Shown here: piece after piece, positions 33,167 to 41,458 of the stretch
How positions within the stretch are numbered: the first letter of the stretch is position 1
How the letters are laid out: each line of letters begins with the position of its first letter
DNA from: Acanthamoeba castellanii str. Neff
Taxonomy: Eukaryota > Discosea > Longamoebia > Acanthamoebidae
Length of the DNA stretch: 45,757 nucleotides
Reading direction: 5' to 3'
Assembly (NCBI RefSeq): GCF_000313135.1
Contig: NW_004457586.1
Coordinates: 485,070 to 530,826 of the forward strand
The notes under the pieces: generated by a model
Database searches by the model: none
The model's input: only the letters and a program-made list of their open reading frames with translations
Told to the model about the DNA's origin: nothing
Translations under genes and position numbers: made by a program

Positions 33167-35361
33167 TTAGAAGAGCTTGGTGGTGACGCTCTTGTGCTCC
33201 AGGTAGTTGGCAAGGGCCTCCTCGCCGAGCTCACGGCCCATGCCGCTCCTCTTGAAGCCACCGAAGGGCTGCGCGCTATCGTAGACGTTGAAGCCTTCAA
33301 GGTTGGACGAGCAAGGCGACGGTCAGCTTCTTGACGTGCAGTGCGCAGCACAAGCGAAGAAGAAGACAGCAGTTTAAACGTACAGTTGACCCACACGGTG
33401 CCGGCCCTGAGCTTGCTGGCGACGTAGTGAGCCTTGCCGACGTCCCTGGTCCAGACACCGGCGGCGAGACCGTAGACGGAGTCATTGGCACACTCGATGA
33501 CCTCGTCGAGCTCGGAGTACTTCATGATCGACATCACGGGGCCGAAGATCTCCTCACGGGCGATGGTCATGTTGTCGGACACGTCGGCGAAGACAGTGGG
33601 GGCCACGAAGTAGCCCTTGTCGCCCACGCGGGCACCGCCGGCAGTCATGCTGGCGCCCTCCTTCTGGCCGATGTTGATGAAGTGCAGAATGCGCTCCATC
33701 TGCTCCTGCGAGACCTGGGGACCCTGCTCGGTCTCGGCGTGGAGAGGGTTGCCGACTCTCCTCTTCTTGGCGAGCTCAGTGCTCTTCTCAACGAACTCGT
33801 CGTACTGCTTCTTGTGCACGAACACACGCGAACCTGAATTTGAAAGAGGGAGTTTGTGGGTTAGAAGCGAGTGGCCCACGGGGCGTGGGGTGATGCGGCC
33901 AGCCAGTAGTACCAGCAGTGCACACTTGGCCGTGGTTGAAGAAGAGGCCAAAGTGGGCGCCAGCGATGGCCTCCTTGAGGTCAGCGTCGGGGAGAACGAT
34001 GTTGGGGGACTTGCCGCCGAGCTCGAGCGTCACGCGCTTCAGGTTGCTGGCCGCCGAGGCAGCCAGGATCTTGTGGCCGACCTCAGTGGAGCCGGTGAAG
34101 GCCACCTTGTCCACCTGCAGATGTACCAGGAAAGTAGGTACTTGAGTTAGAGATCCCTCCTCAATGAAAAGGAGCTGCTACGGCTGAGCAAGAAAACGTA
34201 CGAGGTTGTGCTTAGCAAGGAGGGCGCCAGCGTTGCCCTGACCGGGCAGAACGTTGACGACACCAGCAGGGTAGCCGGCCTCCCTGATGAGCTCAGCGAG
34301 CCTGAGGGCGGTCAGAGGGGTCTGCTCGGCGGGCTTCAGGATGCTCACGCAGCCAGTGGCCAGCACGGGGGCGAGCTTCCAGGCGGCCATCAGCAGAGGG
34401 AAGTTCCAGGGGACTAGCAGGGGAGGAGACATGAAGAGACAGTCAGTCAGCTAGGGATTCAGCACGCGCACGAGCGCCGGGTGGAGAAAGCGCACTGATC
34501 TGAGCGGCCACGCCAATCGGCTCCTTGCGGGTGTAAGTGAAGTAGTCGTTGGAGGCGGTGGGGATGGTCTTGCCCGAGATCTTGTCGGCCCAGCCGGCGT
34601 AGTAACGCAGGCACTGAATGGTAAGGCCCACGTCGGCCTGTGGCGAGCCGAGGGATCTGGGTGAGAACGAATAGCGCTGCATGCTCCCGTGCGTAAGGAA
34701 GAGAGAAAAGGCGAAACGTACGGCGTTGGCGATGTGGACGGGCTTACCGTTGTCCGCCGACTCGAGAGCGGCGAGCTCGTCCCTGTGCAGCTCGACCAGG
34801 TCGGCCAGACGGTTGAGCAGGTTGGAACGATCGTAGCAGGTGGCCTTCGACCAAGGACCCTTGTCGAACGCATGGCGGGCTGAGTTGTGGAGCGGGGGAG
34901 GGGTCAACACAAAGATTTCAAGCTGGGGCAGCTCCTTCACTGAATTCAGAAAAACATCCATACCCGATGCGACAGCACGCTCAACGTCGGCCTCGCCAGC
35001 TTCGTGAATGTCGGCCAGAACCTCCTCGTTGGTGGGGTTAACAGTCTGGAAGGTGCTTCCCGACGAAGAGCTCACCCACTCGTTGTCGATGAACAGCTTG
35101 GTGTGCTTGATCTTAGGCTGTGGTGGATCAAAATTCGATTCAGGGCGACGTCAGATTCAATTACTTGATTTACAAGATCACAAGGAGATAGTCAACGCAC
35201 CAGGGTGGCAAGAGCCCTCGCAGCCGACAGGCCGTGCGCGGTAGTGCCCTACACCGAAGCAACAGTCAACGATCAGTCCAATGCATTTCTAATCTGCAGC
35301 AAAGGGGCAGCGAGGGCCATACAGCCACGCGAGACGAAGCCAAAGGAACAGTCCTGAGCAT
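33167..35361 (-). CDS. Mitochondrial-type aldehyde dehydrogenase (ALDH1/2 class)
   Basis: Oxidises aldehydes to acids with NAD+. The start (35359-35361) encodes a short exon [14 protein letters not shown], then an exon [16 protein letters not shown]: together an Arg/Ser/Ala-rich, acid-free leader typical of mitochondrial import. The mature part is about 490 residues, normal for the family: [74 protein letters not shown], the catalytic Glu in [20 protein letters not shown], and the catalytic Cys in NHGQVCTAG (codon 33920-33922), [13 protein letters not shown], and the C-terminal [19 protein letters not shown]. It ends KSVTTKLF at the stop 33167-33169. About nine introns, no frame breaks found. 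Divergent from the SDR gene 237 bp away. Confidence 0.95.
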
Positions 35362-35598
35362 TATGAAACCTGGGTTGAGTTGAAGATGACGAGGGTGAGG
35401 TGCTCAGCGCCGTAGAACAGCTGTTGTTGTTGTGCGAAGAGGAACCTGGCCACGAGAAGCCGAGGCGCTTTTATGGGCCGGCAAATGAGGGTCCCTTTGT
35501 CTGGTTGGCGGGAAGTGCATCCGGGAAACTCGCATTTCTTTTTCGATTTTCTCCTTTTCTCTCTTTTCATCGGCGAGATAAAAGAACGACCGACGAAC
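35362..35598. promoter_or_regulatory. Bidirectional promoter region, ALDH (-) and SDR (+)
   Basis: A 237-bp interval between two divergent oxidoreductase starts. On the minus strand CCCATAAAAGCG (35466-35477) looks like a TATA-type element about 105 bp upstream of the ALDH start. On the plus strand GATAAAAG (about 35577-35584) lies some 15-20 bp before the SDR ATG. TTGGCGGGAA (35505-35514) resembles an E2F core. The HMG gene has a similar CCCATAAAGC at about 37773-37782. Confidence 0.5.
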
Positions 35599-36903
35599 AT
35601 GGAGAAGTGTGAGTTCGCGGGCAAGACGGTGATCGTGACGGGCTCGGGCGCCGGGCTGGGACGAGCCATCAGCAGGGCGTTTGCCCGTGAGGGAGCCAAT
35701 GTGGTGGTCGTAGACCTTGACGCCGAAGCCGGTGCGCCCCACCTCTTTGCCCCCCGGCACTGAAGTGCTGACACTGACCGACGCTCAAACATGTCGCGTG
35801 CTACTGACGGGCAGGCCGCGAGAACGAGCAGTACATCAAGGAGCAGTTCGGTGCCCAGGTCCTCTTCGTGGAGGCGGACGTCAGCAAGGACGAAGACGTT
35901 AAGCGCTTGGTTGAGACGACTATCAGTACCTTTGGTAGGTTGCGGCGGGGCACCTTTCACGCCCCTCGGGGGGGACAGCTCTAACTTATCCCCCCACCCC
36001 CCAAACAGGTGGTGTGGACGTGCTGATCAACAACGCGGGGGTGAGCTGGTTCGGCTCGATGTTCGAGGATAACGCAGTGGACCTCTTTGACCGCGTGATG
36101 GCGATCAACGTTCGGTGAGTGCGCTCGTTTTGCTGCAGCAACCCAAGCGCCTCGCGGCTGTGAAAGCTGACTCGACACGACACACACCGGCTTCCAGGGG
36201 TCCCTACCTGTGCGCCAAGCACGTGGTCGAGCAGGCCATGAAGAAGAGCGGCAAGGGAGGCGCCATCGTCAACATCGCTTCCACCAGGTGCAGCTCTTCA
36301 TCATAGCTTCCTGGAGCTCCGTGATGAGCCAGTCTGACACACACCTCTCACAACCGCGGCTGCAGGGCTCTTCAATCCGAGCCCAACACGGAGGCCTACT
36401 CGGCCAGCAAGGGCGCTGTGCTCGGTCTCACCCACTCCATGGCCGTGTCGCTCGGCGAGTTCGGCATTCGCGTCAACTCCATCTGGTGCGTGAAACCTAC
36501 CCTGCTGCATGTCCGATCCATCGACCGCCTCTTTTCTGACTACTGTGGCCCCACGCTCCAGCCCGGGCTGGATCGAGGTTCGAGACTGGCAGAAGGCGGG
36601 CAAGGCCCAGCAGCCCACGCTCGACGAGACTGACCACAAGCAGGTCTTGTTCTTCTTCTTCTTCTTCGCCTTATGTTCATTGCAGTCTGGGCTGACTACA
36701 CGAGACTCTCTACATAATCGCAGCATCCCGCTGGGCGAGTGGGACGGCCGGACGACATTGCGGAGGCGTGCCTCTTCTTGAGCGACAGCAGGAAGTCGGG
36801 CTTCATGACGGGCCAGAACATGGTGATCGACGGCGGCATGACCAAGAAGATGATCTACTCGCACGACTTCTCCTCCAAGGAGGAGTGGAAGAAGAAGGAC
36901 TAG
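35599..36903 (+). CDS. Short-chain dehydrogenase/reductase (classical SDR)
   Basis: NAD(P)-dependent oxidoreductase with a Rossmann fold; the substrate is not evident. Seven exons join in frame to 276 residues: 35599-35731, 35815-35934, 36009-36114, 36198-36287, 36366-36485, 36562-36643, 36724-36903. Visible motifs are the cofactor loop [11 protein letters not shown] (TGxxxGxG) after [22 protein letters not shown] (NNAG), the catalytic Ser region IVNIAST, the catalytic Y-x3-K as [10 protein letters not shown], and CPGWIEV after the active site, then [16 protein letters not shown] and [10 protein letters not shown] near the C-terminus. An acidic residue after the second beta strand ([11 protein letters not shown]) favours NAD over NADP. 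The last 20 residues are Lys-rich (EEWKKKD). Divergent from the ALDH gene, which suggests shared regulation. Confidence 0.93.
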
Positions 36904-37058
36904 CTTCACAAAAGCGTTCTCTTCTCGTAGTACTTAGTTCATTCCGAAACGAAAGAGCTCTTCTTTACAGTTGCGACGTAGCCTTCTTCTTCTTCATCTT
37001 CTTCATCGCTCTCGACTTGTATGAAGTGATACGTACTACTCGCGAGTATGTGGTGCGC

Positions 37059-37695
37059 TTACTCCTCGGAGGCGGTGATGCCGGACTTGTAGGTATCCAT
37101 CTCCTTCTCGTAGCGCTTCTTGTCCCCGGCGCTGAGGTCGATGTAGGGCTTCTTGCCCTCGTCGGACAGCTCCCTCCACATCGCGCCCAGGGCCTTGGCC
37201 ACCTCGATGCCCTTCAGCTCCGGCTGCTTCTTGACCACCTCGGCTCTCGAAGCCGCACCTGGACGAGCACGAGCAAGACGATGAAGTAGAGGCTTAGCTG
37301 AAGTTCTTCTTCTACGACGACTTACGAAAGCGAGTAGCGCGACTACGAAAAGCGAAAAGGCCGCACGTACAGAAGTGGAGGTAGGAGGTCATGGGGCGCT
37401 TGGGCTCGTTGGCGTCCTTGACCTTCTTCTCGGCGCCCTTCTTGCTCTTGGTGGCCTTCTTCTCCTTCTTGCTCTTCGTCGCCTTCTTGCTCTTCGTGCC
37501 CTTCTTCTCCTTCTTGTCGGCCTTCTTCTTGTCCGTCTTCGCCTTCTTGTCGATCGTCTTCTTCGGCGGGGCCGGCTTCTTCACCACCTTCTTCGCAGCC
37601 GCAGCAGACTTCTTCTTGCCCTTCGCAGGAGCCGCAGCTGCCGGCGACGAGGGCGGCGTAGTGGTAGTAGTAGTGGTGGGCACGTCCTGGCTCAT
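37059..37695 (-). CDS. HMG-box protein with lysine-rich N-terminus
   Basis: Non-sequence-specific DNA-bending chromatin protein. Exons 37371-37695 and 37059-37258 join to 174 residues. Residues 1-100 are low complexity: MSQDVPTTTTTTTPPSSPAA, then blocks such as KGKKKSAAAAKKVVKKPAPP and KKATKSKKEKKATKSKK, resembling a histone H1 tail. One HMG box follows, split by the intron: NEPKRPMTSYLHFC, then EVVKKQPELKGIEVAKALGA, MWRELSDEGKKPYIDLSAGD and KKRYEKEMDTYK. The order basic tail then single box resembles Nhp6-type proteins with an extended N-terminus. A CCCATAAAGC element lies about 80 bp upstream of the start (37773-37782). Stop 37059-37061. Confidence 0.92.
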
Positions 37696-37770
37696 GGTCG
37701 GTACAGAAAGGAGTGGTCGGTTGGTAGGTAGTCGGCGGGGGTGAAGATGGTGAAGAAGAGGCGGGCGCGG

Positions 37771-37783
37771 CTGCTTTATGGGG
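37771..37783 (-). promoter_or_regulatory. TATA-like element of the HMG-box gene
   Basis: CCCATAAAGCAGC on the minus strand, about 76 bp upstream of the HMG start codon. It shares CCCATAAA with the ALDH upstream region. Confidence 0.4.
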
Positions 37784-37954
37784 AGGCGCGGGGAGCAACG
37801 CAGGCAAAGCCGCGCCTTCGCGCCTGTAGCCGGCGCTCTGCTCCTCTTCGCCATTCGTCGCCTCTGTGTTTTGGTCCAAAACAAAAAGAAAACTGATGAA
37901 ATAAAAAAGAAAAGCAGACGTAGCGCCGGCAGCGCCGCTGTTGCTGTTGCGGCG

Positions 37955-38090
37955 GCCGGCGATGAGGGCTTCCTTGTGTCTGGTGAGCCTAAGGCCGAGA
38001 CCTTGACGTTCCACTTGGAGTCGAGGAGGAGGTTGAGCGACTTGAGATCGCGGTGCACCCAACGAGCCAAGCCAAGGCCTCGCTAGAAGA
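37955..38090 (-). pseudogene. Relic of a TKL-type protein kinase (catalytic loop)
   Basis: On the minus strand the sequence WVHRDLKSLNLLLDSKWNVK followed by VS (about 37999-38067) is a near-perfect kinase catalytic loop (HRDLKSxN) of the tyrosine-kinase-like type. The next residues should read DFG, but the frame gives ALGSPDTRK. The neighbouring frame gives LTRHKEALIAG, the expected activation-loop start. So DFG is destroyed by a change of frame at about 37992-37996. No glycine loop, VAIK, APE or C-lobe sequence is present on either side, and the fragment lies in the spacer between the HMG and ABM genes. It is best read as a duplicated and decayed fragment of about 45 codons. Confidence 0.75.
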
Positions 38091-38160
38091 GCACGACAGA
38101 ACTGATACTTCAAATCGTCTATGCATACTGCTGTGGAAGGCACTCTAGCCACACCATTGA

Positions 38161-38847
38161 TCAATTGTCGTTCTCCTCTTCATCATCAGACGACGCCGAT
38201 TGTTGTACACTTCGCTTTGTCTCGACCTTTTCCACGAACCCTTCCGTAAGTTCAAACAGTTTCTGCGGAGGACACCACACACCAGGTCAGTAGCTCTATG
38301 GGTTAGAGCAGCCATCGAATGAGCAGGCGTGGATCTGCTACCTTCATGTGCTCGCTTTTGAGGTGGTTGTCGGCTGCTTCCTCGCTACGCCACTGCAGAG
38401 GGGACCAGGTTTGATAAACGCGGCGATGGCACTAGTTGCGGCGAGTTGGGCCAACGTACCCCCTCCGTGAAGCATACAATGGTGGGGTCGTCTTCATCCT
38501 GGAGCACGTTGAAGAACATGCAACCTGTCCGTCGCCCCAATGAGACCAAAGCGTTGTGCGGTTGCTTGGACGAAAGAAGTGAGGTGCAAACCTTCTTCCT
38601 GCCTGCTCAGGTCTCTGATCTTGAGCTCCTCGACGATATCCTCGAGCGCATCTGTCTTGTCTGCCTTCACATACAACTGCGAGACCTGTTGCCAGCAGAG
38701 GACGAAGAGCAGCGTTCCCCCCCCCGGGCCGAGTGAGCGGCAGTCCACCAAAATCGTGCACGTGTGCTTGCACTCACACAGTGCAAGTGAGCAGGTGCGA
38801 ACCACAAAGACTGCTCTTGCGGCCTTGGAAGAAGCGGGCTGTTCCAT
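38161..38847 (-). CDS. Antibiotic biosynthesis monooxygenase (ABM)-domain protein
   Basis: Small dimeric ferredoxin-like-fold protein; members include quinol monooxygenases and haem-degrading enzymes, but many have no known reaction. Exons: first from the start 38845-38847 (MEQPASSKAARAVFVVRTCS), a second with VSQLYVKADKTDALEDIVEE and RDLSRQEE, a third with GCMFFNVLQDEDDPTIVCFT, then 38342-38392 (WRSEEAADNHLKSEHMK) and 38161-38262 (KLFELTEGFVEKVETKRS and an acidic tail SSDDEEENDN). The succession SRQEEGCMFFNV...W...A..H..SEHMK is the ABM pattern. The junction between exons 1 and 2 does not keep phase with the best donor (GTGAGT), so a splice site is misread or a base is missing. It diverges from the Apn1-like gene with only 84 bp between starts. 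Confidence 0.75.
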
Positions 38848-38931
38848 CTTCTCGCCACTGCGCGTTCCGTGAGGTTGTCACCGGAGAAGAAAGGCGTGGG
38901 TAAGAAAAAAAAGCAAATCAAAGGAAAAACA
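38848..38931. promoter_or_regulatory. Very short divergent promoter, ABM gene (-) and Apn1-like gene (+)
   Basis: Only 84 bp separate the two start codons. The interval has an A-rich stretch (AAGAAAAAAAAGC) near 38902-38915 and no other clear motif. Confidence 0.4.
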
Positions 38932-40935
38932 ATGTGGCGCCAAGCACGCTCCCTCTTCGCTGACTCCGCGCTCACGCGTTCCTTGCCCAGCCGCACGACA
39001 CTCTTGCTACGCCCAACACTCAACACCACCCCCGTATCGTCAGCGTGCAGGCGCTTCGACCGTCTGCTAGCCACTGCCGCAATGGAGAAAGGTACTGGCA
39101 CCGGTCAGCACTCCCCCCCCCCGCAACACGCCCTTCTTTACTCGAGCTGTCATAGACGAACACAACTTGCCTAGCAAGGCCAAGACAAGCGAGAAGAGGG
39201 TCGGCATGCACGTCAGCACTAAGTACGCACCCAACCCCAAACTGAAAACTTGGTTTGTGTCCCAGCACATGACTGACTGTCAGGGTCCGATGACAGAGGC
39301 GGGCTGCCGTGCATCTTTGAGCGTACAACTGAATTAGGCGGGAGTGCAGCCGCCTTCTTCTTGAAGAACCAGCGCACATGGAAGTATGCCACCCACCCCA
39401 CCGACAGCATCCTTTGGAACTTTTCCGGCTGAGCAAGCAACGTTCAGACCACCCAAGCTGCCGGATGCCGAGGTAATCGAAGAGTTTGCACGACAGATGA
39501 CCAAGCACGGCATCGATGCAAACTGCCTGCTTCCCCACGGCAACTATCTTGGTACAAGACTTGCCCTGTTCTGCTCCGCACGTTTATTTTACTGAGCGCT
39601 CGTTTGGCAGTCAACCTGTGCAATGGCGCTGAGGGTGAAGGCGAGTTGCTGGGTGCGTAGATTCGTTACGTATACTTGCCAGTATGCTGTGGAGTCCACT
39701 GATCATCTTCTCCAGCCAAGAGTAAGGAGTGCTTTCTCGACGAGATGAAGAGGTGTGAACTCTGGGCATCAAGATGCTCAACATCCACCCCGGATCCACC
39801 AAGGGGAAGATATCAATTGCGGAATCCTGCAAAGGTGCGTTGCTGCGCTTCACTTCGTCCCGATCTCAGCCACCCTTACATTTCTGTTATCAGTGATCGC
39901 CGACGCCATCAACGAGGCGCACAGCCAGGTGGCCGACGTTTCGGTGATCTTGGAGATCACAGCAGGTGGCGGCAACGCGGTTGGCAAGACTTTTGAAGAG
40001 CTGAAAATGATCATTGACGGCGTCACAAACACCGGTATGCATGCCCACACTGTTGGTTGTGACTGTAGCCCTGACCCGATCATCAAAACAGATCGCGTTG
40101 GGGTGTGCCTTGACACCTGCCACATGTTTGCAGCAGGCTACGATATCCGCACACAAGAGGCCTACGACGCCACCATGGCGCAGGTTCACTCCTTTTGTTC
40201 GTTTCTGTAGAGGTTCTTTGTTTAACCTGACTTTTGCTGCCCAGTTCGAGGAAGTGGTAGGCCTCAAGTACTTGAAGGCGATCCACTTGAACGACAGCAA
40301 GGCCGGCCTGGGCAGCAAGGTTGACAGACATGAAAACATTGGTAGGGCGTCTTTTAGCTGTTTTTTTTTGTTTTTTTCCCCCCAACCGAACTCGCCTGAC
40401 GCCTTGCGCCCGAAACAGGCAAGGGATATGTGGGTCTCGAAGCGTTCAGGTGCCTCATGAACGACGACCGAATGAACGGCATACCCCTGGTCCTGGAGAC
40501 GCCAGAGGTTCTCTTTGCCTACCGGACCTGGTGCTGACCATGTGAGCTTGGCGCTGACGGCTTAACGGCTTGCGCCTTACTTCACACCAGGGCTCGTACC
40601 GCGAAGAGGTCAAGCTGCTTTACAGCCTCGAGGGCAAGACGGAGCCCTATCCCCCAGCACCCGATGCTCCGGAGAAGGAAAAGAAGAAGCCCACCAAGAA
40701 GGCGACAGCAACCAAGCGCAAGAAGAAAGAATCTGAGAGCGAGGAAGACGAACAAAAGCCTAAGAGCCCCTCGGCGAAGAAGGCAACCCCTCGGCGCGCT
40801 AAGACAACGAACCCAAAGTCCGAATACGATGACGATGACGACTTCCAACCAATTCCCAAGAAGAGACGGCTCGCCAAGCGAACCAAGAAGCCTGCTGCGC
40901 GCGCCAAAGAAGAAGAGGAGGACAGCGACACATGA
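38932..40935 (+). CDS. Endonuclease IV (Apn1-like AP endonuclease) with leader and basic tail
   Basis: Zinc enzyme that cuts DNA at abasic sites in base excision repair. The first ATG (38932) gives a leader rich in Arg, Ser and Leu ([20 protein letters not shown]) suited to mitochondria; a second in-frame ATG at 39081 (MEKGTGTG) would omit it. Core motifs in order: [133 protein letters not shown] and IPLVLETPE, covering all zinc ligands. The C-terminal 100 residues are a Lys/Ser/Glu tail with nuclear-localisation-type clusters ([32 protein letters not shown]). The frame breaks at about 39760-39766, between KRCE and GIKMLNIHP, and the junction after HVST is unresolved. Stop 40933-40935. Confidence 0.9.
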
Positions 40936-41458
40936 CGTGCTCCGGAGTGCTACGAGCTTGATAAATTGACCGACACGCGGTTGGCGCCTTTCCAATTAGA
41001 AGCTTGTGTCAAATTGGCCGGTAATTTTTTCCTACAGGAGGCCTCATGGTCCGCCCCACGCTATGGTCGTACATCACAAAGGGAGGCAACATTCTTCGGT
41101 GCCCATGACCACAGGGTGTATAGCTCGTGGGTAGTGGTGGTACGGGCTGGTCAGGGCGGGCGAATTTCCCTTGCCTTCGCCCGATCTGGGTGTGTCGACA
41201 ATAAGACCTGGCCAAACCGCGGCTTCCCAACCTCTGACCAACCGCTAACTCACGTACTCCGCCAAGCGCAACAGCACCGCAACCCCCCCCCCGTTCGCAG
41301 CGCTGCTCCATCAACATCTTAACGTTAGTTGGCCCTCATCAAGACAGGAGAACCGCCCGAAGCTGCAGGTCTTGCAAACTGCGCCGAGTAACGGCTCCAC
41401 GAAAGTGGCCCTGTAAAAAAAAGGCGACCGACGCCCAGTATTCCTCAACTCGCCCGAC
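40936..41458. other. Intergenic region before the large charged-protein gene
   Basis: About 520 bp without a supportable gene; open frames here have no recognisable content. It includes a run of ten C (41283-41292) and presumably the promoter of the gene starting at 41459. No TATA-like motif seen. Confidence 0.5.

Larger units (their letters stand above)
37696..38160. other. Spacer between HMG-box and ABM genes
   Basis: About 465 bp holding the HMG promoter, an A-rich stretch near 37875-37915, a GCC/GCG-rich stretch near 37920-37960, and the kinase relic. Nothing else recognised. Confidence 0.6.

Noticed and set aside
40966..41322. 118-codon plus-strand frame between the Apn1 and charged-protein genes
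   Set aside because: No recognisable motif, no supporting splice pattern, and composition unlike neighbouring exons.
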